Source: Frankiaceae bacterium
GTDB lineage: Bacteria; Actinomycetota; Actinomycetes; JAVEEJ01
DNA length: 10,081 nt
NCBI GenBank assembly: GCA_030840515.1
Contig: JAVEEJ010000071.1
Span: 1 to 10,081 of the forward strand
Reading direction: 5' to 3'
The position numbers and the translations under genes are program-made. The notes below the pieces were generated by a model. It was not told where the DNA came from. It did no database searches and saw nothing but the letters and a program-made list of their open reading frames with translations. Positions 1 to 6,488 of this stretch are shown piece by piece. Every line of letters begins with the position of its first letter. Within the stretch, counting starts at the first letter, position 1.

Positions 1-1
1 C

Positions 2-847
2 GCGCGGGCCGCGGTCGCCGTACTCGCAGCCGCTCTCGTGGCTGCGACTGCGGCGACCGGGCTCGCGCCCGCCGCTGACGCGACCTCCTACCGCGACTGG
101 ATCTACTGGCACTACACGGGCGGCAGCTGGCACTACTCGCAGGTAGGGCCGCGCGACGACCGGATGGAAGACGGGGACGTCGCAGGGTGGCGGTTCGGCC
201 GCAGCGCCGCATCGTCGTCGGCGCTGAACCCGCGCAGGTCCGGGGACTACGCGACCTTGTGCCCCGGCCACCCGACGACCGACGACGGAACCCAGGTCGC
301 GTTGGTCATCGACTACGGGACCGAGGCTGACGCTCCCGGCTACCCGACCGCCACCTACTGCCTGACGCTCGGCAGCCATCACCAGGGCACCGACGCGCTC
401 CGCGCCACTGGGCTCAGCCTGCGCAGCGACGGCGGAAGTCTGCTCTGCGCCATCCACGACTACCCGAAGCCGCCGGAGTGCGGGAAGACGGTGGACCGCC
501 CGGCGCCGACGCAGAAGCCGACGCCGCGGACGAGTACGGCGACTACTCCGCCGGCCCAGCCCGCCGGCAGCGGACCGCACGCGCCCAGTGGCTCACAGGC
601 ATCACCGGCAGCCGGCTCGCCTGCCTCGGGCTCGCCGCCGGCGCGGATCGTGACGAGGCCGAACGTGACCCGGCTGCCAAGCGCACCTGCCAGCGTCACC
701 GCGCCCCCCGAGGGCACGGTCGCGCAGGACGGCGTCGGTAGCGACGGGCCTCCGTCGAAGGATCGGAAGCTGCCCACCGGACTTCTCGCCGGCGGCCTAC
801 TCGTCGCGGCGCTCGGCGGCGCGGCCGCGGTGCGGGCACGCCGATGA
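2..847 (+). CDS. SCO2322-like exported, membrane-anchored protein (5' partial)
   Basis: The reading frame is open from base 2, so the gene starts upstream; the in-frame GTG at 38 lies inside a hydrophobic Ala/Val/Leu stretch that looks like the core of a signal peptide ending near an Ala-Asp-Ala site (about base 80). The mature part is a globular domain of about 125 residues rich in Trp/Tyr/Gly, starting SYRDWIYWHYTGGSWHYSQ, with four cysteines (LCPGHP, TYCLTL, LLCAIHD, PECGK) that could form two disulfides. A long Pro/Ala/Ser/Thr-rich stalk follows, then a hydrophobic helix (about bases 772-830) ending VRARR, a typical cell-surface anchor. I recognise the domain as the SCO2322 family found beside actinobacterial ECF transporters; its biochemical role is not established. 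Its stop overlaps the EcfT start (ATGA), tying it to the importer, so surface capture or hand-over of the substrate is a reasonable inference. Not a lipoprotein as far as visible. Confidence 0.82.
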   Translation, partial: ARAAVAVLAAALVAATAATGLAPAADATSYRDWIYWHYTGGSWHYSQVGPRDDRMEDGDVAGWRFGRSAASSSALNPRRSGDYATLCPGHPTTDDGTQVALVIDYGTEADAPGYPTATYCLTLGSHHQGTDALRATGLSLRSDGGSLLCAIHDYPKPPECGKTVDRPAPTQKPTPRTSTATTPPAQPAGSGPHAPSGSQASPAAGSPASGSPPARIVTRPNVTRLPSAPASVTAPPEGTVAQDGVGSDGPPSKDRKLPTGLLAGGLLVAALGGAAAVRARR

Positions 848-1953
848 CCAGGCTGCCGCGGCCACTGCACCCCGCGGCCTGGTGGCTGTGGGCACTCGGG
901 CTCGGCGCGGCCGCGACCCGCACCACCAACCCACTGCTGCTCGCGCTGGTGATGGCGGTCGCGGGCTACGTCGTCGTCGCCCGGCGCTCCGATGCGCCAT
1001 GGGCGCAGTCCTACGGCGTGTTCCTCAAGCTCGCGCTCGTCGTACTCGTTCTGCGACTCCTCCTCGCCGTGTTGTTCAGCGACCCCTTTGGCACGCACGT
1101 CCTGGTGGAGCTTCCGCAGCTGCCGCTGCCGGACTGGATGGCAGGTGTGCGGATCGGCGGCGACATCACGGCCGAGGCGCTGGCCTTCGCCGGCTACGAC
1201 GGGCTGCGGCTGGCCGCACTGCTCGTCTGCGTCGGCGCCGCGAACTCACTCGCCAGTCCCGCGCGGCTGCTGAAGGCACTCCCCACCGCGCTCTATGAGG
1301 TCGGTGTAGTCATCACGGTCGCCGCGTCGTTCGCGCCACAGGCGGTGACCAGCCTCGGTCGGATCCGCGAGGCGCGACGGCTGCGCGGCCGCCGATCACG
1401 CGGCCTGCGCGCGGTACGGGGGCTCGCGCTGCCGGTGCTCGAGGGTGCGCTCGAGCGATCGGTCGACCTGGCCGCCGCCATGGACTCGCGTGGGTTCGGC
1501 CGACGGGGGGCGGCGTCGACGGCACAGCGCCGGCTGAGCGCCGTACTCGTCCTCACCGGACTGCTCGCGGCGATCGGCAGCCTCTATGGCCTGCTCACCT
1601 CCGGCACACCGCGCGCGCTGGGGCTGCCGCTGCTGGTGACCGGCTGCCTCGTCGCGGCCGCGGGGATGGTGGTCGGCAGCCGCGGGTCGGCGCGCACCCG
1701 CTATCGGCCGGACCCGTGGCGCTGGCCGGAGTGGGTCGTGGCCGCGAGCGGTGTCGCGGCCGCGCTGGCGGTCTCGCTCGGCGACGCCACCGGACGTTTC
1801 CCGAGCACCGCGCCGCTGGTCGCACCGCCACTGCCGCTCTGGCCGACGGTGGGGATCCTCATCGCGCTGCTGCCGGCTATCGCCGCGCCGCCGCCGAGGT
1901 GGAAGCCTTCCCACGCGGCAGCCGAGACTCCGCTCGAGGCGGTGGCCGCGTGA
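844..1953 (+). CDS. ecfT: Energy-coupling factor transporter transmembrane protein EcfT (CbiQ family)
   Basis: This 369-residue protein is the membrane scaffold of an ECF-type vitamin/metal importer. It links the ATPases to the substrate-binding S-component. Hydrophobic segments lie at about residues 12-46, 60-80, 121-135, 152-170, 235-252, 258-278, 297-312 and 333-349. Between them lies the cytoplasmic coupling region with two Arg-rich motifs: EARRLRGRR (176-184) and AAMDSRGFG (211-219). These correspond to the paired Ala-Arg-Gly-type coupling helices that seat in the grooves of the two ABC domains. It is longer than a typical EcfT because of an additional C-terminal pair of hydrophobic segments and a Pro-rich tail. 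The ATG at 844 sits in an ATGA overlap with the upstream stop, and no separate Shine-Dalgarno is evident, which suggests translational coupling. The downstream ATPase overlaps by GTGA. Family assignment is secure; the substrate cannot be read from this subunit. Confidence 0.93.
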   Translation: MTRLPRPLHPAAWWLWALGLGAAATRTTNPLLLALVMAVAGYVVVARRSDAPWAQSYGVFLKLALVVLVLRLLLAVLFSDPFGTHVLVELPQLPLPDWMAGVRIGGDITAEALAFAGYDGLRLAALLVCVGAANSLASPARLLKALPTALYEVGVVITVAASFAPQAVTSLGRIREARRLRGRRSRGLRAVRGLALPVLEGALERSVDLAAAMDSRGFGRRGAASTAQRRLSAVLVLTGLLAAIGSLYGLLTSGTPRALGLPLLVTGCLVAAAGMVVGSRGSARTRYRPDPWRWPEWVVAASGVAAALAVSLGDATGRFPSTAPLVAPPLPLWPTVGILIALLPAIAAPPPRWKPSHAAAETPLEAVAA

Positions 1954-3560
1954 TCCGCTTCGAGCAGGTCAGCGTGCGCTACGCCGACACCGACGCACCG
2001 GTGCTGCACGACGTCAACCTGGTCGTGCCGGAGGGCGAGCTGTGCCTGGTGCTCGGCCGCACCGGGTCCGGTAAGTCGACGTTGCTGCGCTGCGTCAACG
2101 GGCTCGTGCCGCACTTCACCGGCGGCACGCTCACCGGTCGGGTGACCGTCGCCGGCCGCGACACCCGTACGCACCCACCGCGCGAGCTCGCCGACGTCGT
2201 CGGGGTGGTGCCGCAGGACCCGCTCGCCGGCTTCGTCACCGACACCGTCGAGGACGAGCTCGCCTACGGCATGGAGTCGCTCGGCGTCGCGCCGGCCGTC
2301 ATGCGGCGCCGCGTGGAGGAGACCCTCGACCTGCTCGGGCTTGCCGAGCTGCGCACCCGGCCGCTGCTCAGCCTGTCCGCCGGGCAGCAGCAACGCGTCG
2401 CGATCGGCGCGGTGCTCACCACGCATCCCCAGGTGCTGGTGCTCGACGAGCCGACCAGCGCGCTCGACCCGCCCGCTGCGGAGGAGGTGCTCGCCGCGTT
2501 GACCCGGCTCGTCCACGACCTCGGGCTCACCGTGCTCGTGGCCGAGCACCGGCTGGAGCGGGTGGTGCAGTACGCCGACCGCGTCATCCACGTCCCCGGA
2601 CGCGGCCTGCCGGTCGAGATCGGCGCCCCCGCGGATATCCTGCGCGCCGCCGCCGTCGCGCCACCGGTCGTCGAGCTCGGACGGTGGGCGGGCTGGTCGC
2701 CGCTGCCGCTGTCGGTGCGCGAGGCACGCCGTCACGCCGAGCCGCTGCGCGCCCGCCTCGCTCAGTTGTCAGTGCCTGGAAGGCCCCCGACCACCGCACG
2801 CACTGACAAGTCGGGGGAGGTTCAGGGACTGGTGGTCGAGTACGGCGACCTGCTGGCTCTGCGCGGCATCGACCTCGAGGTGCGCCGCGGCGAGGTGGCC
2901 GCGGTCATGGGTCGCAACGGCGCGGGCAAGTCGACCCTGCTACGCGCGCTCGTCGGGCTGCAGCGGCCGAGCTCGGGGACCGTGCGCGTAAGAGGTCGCG
3001 ACCCGCGCGAGCTGGCCGCCGGGGAGCTGGTGTGCACCGTCGGCTACGTGCCTCAGGAGCCCAGCGACCTGCTCTGGTCGGAGACGGTCGAGGAGGAGTG
3101 CACCCACGCCGACGAGGACACCGGCGCCTCTCCGGGAACGGCGGCCGGGCTGCTCGCCGTACTCGCCCCCGACATCTCCCCCGCCGCACACCCGCGTGAC
3201 CTGTCGGAGGGACAGCGACTCGCACTCGCGCTCGCCGTCGTGCTGGCCGGAGACCCGCCGCTGCTGCTGCTCGACGAGCCCACGCGCGGGCTCGACTACG
3301 GCGCGAAACGGCGGCTCACCAGAACGCTGCGAGAGCTCGCGTCGGCAGGTACCGCGGTGCTGCTCGCGACGCACGACGTCGAGCTGGTCGCCGAGTTGGC
3401 CGACCGGGTCGTGGTGCTCGCCGACGGGGAGTTGGTCACCGACGGCCCGACGATCGAGGTGGTGTGCGCGTCGCCGGCTTTCGCGCCGCAGGTGGCGAAG
3501 GTGATGGCGCCGCTGCAATGGCTGACTGTCGACTCGATCGCCAAGGCACTCGCCGGATGA
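1950..3560 (+). CDS. ecfA: ECF transporter ATPase with two fused ABC domains (EcfA-EcfA')
   Basis: This 536-residue protein carries both nucleotide-binding domains of the ECF importer in one chain. ABC domain 1 has Walker A GRTGSGKST (36-44), signature LSAGQ (142-146), Walker B VLVLDEP (162-168) and the H-loop His200. ABC domain 2 has Walker A GRNGAGKST (321-329), signature LSEGQ (418-422), Walker B LLLLDEP ending at Asp442-Glu443, and His475. Both sites therefore look catalytically complete. The start is set at the GTG forming a GTGA overlap with the EcfT stop; the first residues VIRFEQVSVRYA are the canonical beginning of an ABC domain. The frame stays open about 230 bases further upstream, but only by out-of-frame reading of ecfT. 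The linker between the domains (about residues 235-295) contains a striking nested inverted repeat at DNA level, annotated separately. It overlaps the S-component gene by ATGA. Confidence 0.95.
   Translation: MIRFEQVSVRYADTDAPVLHDVNLVVPEGELCLVLGRTGSGKSTLLRCVNGLVPHFTGGTLTGRVTVAGRDTRTHPPRELADVVGVVPQDPLAGFVTDTVEDELAYGMESLGVAPAVMRRRVEETLDLLGLAELRTRPLLSLSAGQQQRVAIGAVLTTHPQVLVLDEPTSALDPPAAEEVLAALTRLVHDLGLTVLVAEHRLERVVQYADRVIHVPGRGLPVEIGAPADILRAAAVAPPVVELGRWAGWSPLPLSVREARRHAEPLRARLAQLSVPGRPPTTARTDKSGEVQGLVVEYGDLLALRGIDLEVRRGEVAAVMGRNGAGKSTLLRALVGLQRPSSGTVRVRGRDPRELAAGELVCTVGYVPQEPSDLLWSETVEEECTHADEDTGASPGTAAGLLAVLAPDISPAAHPRDLSEGQRLALALAVVLAGDPPLLLLDEPTRGLDYGAKRRLTRTLRELASAGTAVLLATHDVELVAELADRVVVLADGELVTDGPTIEVVCASPAFAPQVAKVMAPLQWLTVDSIAKALAG
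2766..2817. repeat. Two interlocked perfect inverted repeats inside the ATPase linker
   Basis: Arm A, TTGTCAGTGC (2766-2775), is the exact reverse complement of GCACTGACAA (2800-2809). Arm B, CCCCCGAC (2784-2791), is the exact reverse complement of GTCGGGGG (2810-2817). The order is A-B-A'-B', so the pairs are interleaved rather than nested. A tiny third hairpin, GCCT/AGGC, lies at 2774-2784. The element encodes residues 273-290 of the ATPase, in the Pro/Thr/Arg-rich linker between the two ABC domains. With no bases between A' and B', both stems could hardly form fully at once in RNA, so alternative hairpins or a palindromic DNA element inserted in frame are the likelier readings. Confidence 0.85.
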
Positions 3561-4390
3561 GCACCAACGCCGTTCGGCTGCGACCGCGCTCGACGGTCGC
3601 GTTGGCCGCCGTCTTCTGCGTGGGGCTGCTCGCCTTCACCTGGCCGCTGCTGTCGCCCCGGCTGGCCGAGCACTACGCCGCCAGCAGTCAAGGCCAGCTC
3701 GGGCACTCCACCGACGCACCCTGGCTGTTCGTGCTGCTGCTCCCTCTGCTGCTCGCGGTGGTGCTCGCCGAGCTGTCCGAGGGCGGCCTGGACGCGAAAG
3801 CGGTGGCGATGCTCGGAGTGCTGTCGGCAGTCGGCGCGGCGCTGCGGCCGCTCGGAGGCGGCGCGACCGGCTTCACTCTGACGCTCGTGCTGCTGATCCC
3901 GGCGGGGCGGGTGCTCGGCCGCGGGTTCGGGTTCGTGCTCGGCGCGACGACGCTGCTCGCCTCCGCGCTGCTCACTGGCGGAGTCGGGCCCTGGCTGCCG
4001 TTCCAGATGACGGCCGCGGCCTGGGTCGGCTTCTTCGCCGGCTGCCTGCCGCAGCTGCGCGGGAGAGCCGAGGTCGTGATGCTCGCGCTTTACGGCGCGG
4101 TGGCTGCGGTGGCCTACGGCTTCCTGATGAACCTGTGGTTCTGGCCTTTCGCAGAGGGCTTCCCCCGCGCGCTGTCTTACATCCCCGGCGCGGACCTCGG
4201 CACCAACCTCACGCACTGGCTGCGCTTCTCGGTGAGCACGTCACTGGGCTTCGACCTGCCGCGAGCGGTGACTCACCTGGTCGTGCTGCTCCTGGTCGGA
4301 CGTCCGCTGCTGCTGGCGTTGCGTCGCGCGGCACGGCGAGCGGCGTTCGACGTACCCGTCGTCTTCGAGCCCTTGGAACAGGCCGCCTGA
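3557..4390 (+). CDS. ECF transporter S component (substrate-specific membrane subunit)
   Basis: This 277-residue integral membrane protein follows EcfT and EcfAA', the position of the substrate-binding subunit of a dedicated (group I type) ECF importer. Hydrophobic segments lie at about residues 14-35, 54-72, 82-98, 104-140 (probably two helices), 148-162, 172-196 and 236-258. Ala/Gly-rich helices and the TGGVGPWLPFQM stretch (140-151) resemble actinobacterial proteins annotated as ECF S component. The Arg-rich C-terminal end (RRAARRA, 256-262) fits a cytoplasmic positive-inside tail. The ATG forms an ATGA overlap with the ATPase stop, and its own stop shares one base with the next ATG. The substrate is not visible in the sequence. 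The neighbouring CobU fusion makes a corrinoid (cobalamin, cobinamide or a related precursor) the best guess; riboflavin, thiamine or another vitamin cannot be excluded. Confidence 0.88.
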   Translation: MSTNAVRLRPRSTVALAAVFCVGLLAFTWPLLSPRLAEHYAASSQGQLGHSTDAPWLFVLLLPLLLAVVLAELSEGGLDAKAVAMLGVLSAVGAALRPLGGGATGFTLTLVLLIPAGRVLGRGFGFVLGATTLLASALLTGGVGPWLPFQMTAAAWVGFFAGCLPQLRGRAEVVMLALYGAVAAVAYGFLMNLWFWPFAEGFPRALSYIPGADLGTNLTHWLRFSVSTSLGFDLPRAVTHLVVLLLVGRPLLLALRRAARRAAFDVPVVFEPLEQAA

Positions 4391-5721
4391 TGCGGATCAC
4401 GCTGCTGGGCACCGGGGGGGCTGACGGCTGGCCCAATCCGTTCTGCAGCTGCGCCTCCTGTCTCGGTGCCCTGGAGCGCGGCGAGATTCGCGGGCAGAGC
4501 GCGGCGCTGGTCGACGGAGTGCTGCTGCTCGACTGCGGCCCCGAGGTGCCGCGCAACGCGCTGCGCCAGGGCATCTCGCTGCGCGACGTGCGGCATCTGC
4601 TCATCACGCACGCGCACCCCGACCACGCCGGTGCGGCCGCGTTGATGTGGCGCGGCTGGGTGGAGCGGGAGCGGCCGCTGTGCGTGGTGGGGCCGCCCGC
4701 CGTGATCGCCGAGTGCCGTCAGTGGGTCGGGCCCGACGACCCGGTGGACTTCCGCGAGGTGCGCGCAGGGGAACAGCTGAGGGTGGGCGAGTACGACGTG
4801 CGCGTGCTCGCCGCTGCGCACGCTGACGAGTCCGTCGGACCTGCCGTGCTCTACGACGTCACAGGTCCCGACGCGCGCCTGCTCTACGCCACCGACACCG
4901 CTGCCTTGCCTGAGTCGTCGTTGGTCGACGGCGCTGCTTACGACGGGGTGCTGATGGAGGAGACTTTCGGCGACCACAGCTCGCACGACAGCGACCATCT
5001 CGACCTCACGACCTGGCCCGAGCAGGTCCGGCGGTTGCGGGCGGTGGGTGCGGTCACCGACCGCACGCGGCTCGTCGTCACGCATCTCGGCCATCGCAAC
5101 CCACCCACTGCGGAGCTGGCTTCCCGGTTGCAGGCCTGGGGCGCCGAGGTGCTCCCCGACGGCGCAGTCATCGACCTCGGTGAACCCACCACCGCTTCTC
5201 GGGGGCGGCCGCGGCGGACTCTCGTCCTGGGCGGAGCCCGGTCCGGGAAGTCGTCGTACGCCGAATCCCTTCTTGCGGACTCCGACGACGTGACCTACGT
5301 GGCCACCTCTGGGCACCGGTCGGACGACCCGGAGTGGTCGGCGCGGGTCGCAGCGCATCGCGAGCGGCGGCCGGCGCACTGGGAGACCGTAGAGACGACC
5401 GACCTGGTCGGCCTGCTGCGCTCCGGCACCGGGCCTGTCCTCATCGACTGCCTCACGCTGTGGCTCACCTCGGTGATGGACCGCGTCGGCGCCTGGGACG
5501 GCGGGGATTGGCGGGGTGAGGTCGACGCGCTGGTGGACGCCTGGCGTGCGACGGATGCCGTGGTCGTCGCGGTGACCAACGAGGTCGGCTCCGGCGTCGT
5601 GCCGGCCTCGGCATCAGGTCGGCTGTTCCGCGACGCGCTCGGCACACTGAACGCCCGCATCGCCGCCAACTCCGAGTCCGTCGTCGAGGTCGTCGCCGGT
5701 ATCCCCCGCCCGCTGCGCTGA
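4390..5721 (+). CDS. cobU: PhnP-like metallo-beta-lactamase domain fused to CobU
   Basis: Residues 1 to about 270 of this 443-residue protein form a metallo-beta-lactamase fold of PhnP type. They carry the HAHPDH motif (His74, His76, Asp78, His79), His144, Asp169 and His232 as di-metal ligands, plus Cys19, Cys21, Cys24 and His235 matching the extra structural zinc site of PhnP phosphodiesterases. Residues about 276-443 are CobU: P-loop GGARSGKS (281-288), YVATS, the DDPEWSARVAAHRERRPAHW block holding the expected guanylylated His, LIDCLTLWLTSV, VTNEVGSGVVP and the C-terminal AGIPRPL. CobU phosphorylates adenosylcobinamide and transfers GMP to make AdoCbi-GDP in nucleotide-loop assembly. All key residues appear present in both halves. 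The start is the ATG sharing a base with the preceding TGA. A run of seven G (4414-4420) lies near the start but the frame is intact. CobS and CobT are not in the window. MBL-CobU fusions occur in other actinobacteria; the role of the MBL half is unproven. Confidence 0.93.
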   Translation: MRITLLGTGGADGWPNPFCSCASCLGALERGEIRGQSAALVDGVLLLDCGPEVPRNALRQGISLRDVRHLLITHAHPDHAGAAALMWRGWVERERPLCVVGPPAVIAECRQWVGPDDPVDFREVRAGEQLRVGEYDVRVLAAAHADESVGPAVLYDVTGPDARLLYATDTAALPESSLVDGAAYDGVLMEETFGDHSSHDSDHLDLTTWPEQVRRLRAVGAVTDRTRLVVTHLGHRNPPTAELASRLQAWGAEVLPDGAVIDLGEPTTASRGRPRRTLVLGGARSGKSSYAESLLADSDDVTYVATSGHRSDDPEWSARVAAHRERRPAHWETVETTDLVGLLRSGTGPVLIDCLTLWLTSVMDRVGAWDGGDWRGEVDALVDAWRATDAVVVAVTNEVGSGVVPASASGRLFRDALGTLNARIAANSESVVEVVAGIPRPLR

Positions 5722-5730
5722 CGCGCGGGC

Positions 5731-5737
5731 AGGAGAG
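5731..5737 (+). promoter_or_regulatory. Shine-Dalgarno for the VOC gene
   Basis: AGGAGAG stands nine bases before the ATG at 5747. It is the only strong ribosome-binding site on this side of the operon and shows that the VOC gene is translated independently of the overlapping chain before it. The 25-base gap after the CobU stop holds no obvious terminator, so read-through from the operon is possible. Confidence 0.75.
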
Positions 5738-5746
5738 GCTGCATCC

Positions 5747-6187
5747 ATGTCCCCGATCCGCAGCTTCGACCACGTCGGCATCACCGTCGCCGACCTCGAC
5801 GCGGCCGTGGCGTTCTTCCTGAAGCTCGGCCTCGAGCTCGAGGGGCGCACGTTCCTCGAGGGCGAGTTCTTGGACACCGTCGTCGGCCTTTCCGACGCGC
5901 GTACCGAGATGGCCATGCTGCGGGCGCCTGGCGGAGGCGCCGGGCTCGAGCTGGCGACCTTCATCCGGCCCGAGCACCAGCCGGGTTCGCCCGGCGCCAT
6001 GTCCACCGAGCTAGGCCTGCGCAGCGTGGCGTTCGTCGTCGATGACGTGCGCGCGATCGTCGAACAGCTGGCAGCCGACGGCTACGGCCTGGTCGGTGGC
6101 GTCGGAGACTACGAGAGCACCTGGCGCATGGCCTCCGTGCGCGGGCCTGAGGGGATCATCGTCTCGCTGGCCCAGCGCATCGACTAG
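5747..6187 (+). CDS. VOC (glyoxalase/dioxygenase-fold) family protein
   Basis: This 146-residue protein is a single vicinal-oxygen-chelate module made of two beta-alpha-beta-beta-beta halves. The first half starts FDHVGITVADLDAAVAFF with the metal-ligand candidate His9 and ends with LELATF (Glu68). The second starts GLRSVAFVVDDVRAIVEQL and ends GPEGIIVSLAQ (Glu135). The His usually found at the start of the second half is replaced by Ser93, so the usual four-ligand site is incomplete; this is common in some VOC subfamilies and does not by itself mean loss of function. Members include glyoxalases, epimerases, dioxygenases and antibiotic-binding proteins, and nothing here picks among them. It follows the corrinoid operon by 25 bases, with its own good ribosome-binding site, so functional linkage is weakly supported. 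Its TAG stop lies in a CTAG palindrome shared with the convergent gene. Confidence 0.88.
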   Translation: MSPIRSFDHVGITVADLDAAVAFFLKLGLELEGRTFLEGEFLDTVVGLSDARTEMAMLRAPGGGAGLELATFIRPEHQPGSPGAMSTELGLRSVAFVVDDVRAIVEQLAADGYGLVGGVGDYESTWRMASVRGPEGIIVSLAQRID

Positions 6188-6372
6188 GAGTCGCCGCCCG
6201 CCTGAGCAACCAGCAACAGGGCGAGCCCAAGACCTCCGACGAGACCGGCCGCGACGGCGTTTGACATGTCTCCTGAAGACAGGCCCATCAAGTTCCCTAC
6301 CGCACCCACAACGCCACCGCCGAACAGCAGGCCTCCGAAGACGAACATGACGACACGGTCTCGGAAGGCCAT
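6184..6372 (-). CDS. Probable small two-helix membrane protein, function unknown
   Basis: A 62-residue frame starts MAFRDRVVMFVFGG. It has two hydrophobic Gly/Val/Leu-rich segments, about residues 8-29 and 38-57, separated by a short polar turn (SSGDMSN) and ending QAGGDS. Third codon positions are mostly G or C, as in neighbouring genes, and the frame fills the gap between the VOC gene and the next gene exactly. Both support a real gene. It converges on the VOC gene, with the two stop codons overlapping in CTAG (6184-6187). No convincing Shine-Dalgarno precedes the ATG at 6372, so the start is uncertain and a leaderless transcript is possible. I recognise no family. A chance frame antisense to a 3' untranslated region is the alternative. 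Confidence 0.55.
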   Translation of the reverse strand: MAFRDRVVMFVFGGLLFGGGVVGAVGNLMGLSSGDMSNAVAAGLVGGLGLALLLVAQAGGDS

Positions 6373-6479
6373 GCCAGGACTATGACCACAACCCTTCGCT
6401 CCCGCAAGGACGGCTTTGACGGTAGGAGAGGATGGGACCCGGTGCTCGTCGCTGATGACGACTCACACGGAGAACCCCT

Positions 6480-6485
6480 AGGAGA
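6480..6485 (+). promoter_or_regulatory. Shine-Dalgarno for the DHFR-family gene
   Basis: AGGAGA lies three bases before the GTG at 6489. The short spacing would be suboptimal, but the encoded N-terminus (SLVRVHNFAVSLDG) is what this family shows. The next in-frame GTG at 6504 would be too far from the site and would cut into the first strand. The rest of the 116-base divergent gap (6373-6488) holds no promoter I can call with confidence. Confidence 0.5.
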
Positions 6486-6488
6486 GAC

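Noticed and set aside
1701..2735. Long open frame on the - strand opposite ecfT/ecfA
   Set aside because: It is a mirror of G/C-rich codons; the + strand here encodes complete EcfT and ABC motifs, and the - strand product is Arg/Gly/Ala-rich with no recognisable domain.
3296..4216. 306-codon open frame on the - strand opposite the S-component
   Set aside because: The composition is Arg/Gln/Glu/His-rich low complexity, typical of the antisense of a hydrophobic membrane gene.
4414..4420. Run of seven G near the start of the MBL-CobU gene as a phase-variation tract
   Set aside because: The frame is intact, the tract is short, and such runs are common at this GC content.
4273..5379. 368-codon open frame on the - strand opposite the MBL-CobU gene
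   Set aside because: It lies opposite conserved metal-binding and P-loop motifs on the + strand and has no domain of its own.
5747..6187. VOC protein as part of corrinoid metabolism, or as an inactive VOC because Ser93 replaces the usual His
   Set aside because: It has its own ribosome-binding site and no corrinoid-related motif, and the His substitution is common in VOC subfamilies, so neither claim can be supported.
6432..6481. Two tiny chained frames (7 and 8 codons, TGATG junction) before the DHFR-family gene, each near an AGGAGAG-like site
   Set aside because: Too short to separate from chance; there is no biased amino-acid content suggesting a leader peptide, and the first AGGAGAG sits too close to its ATG.
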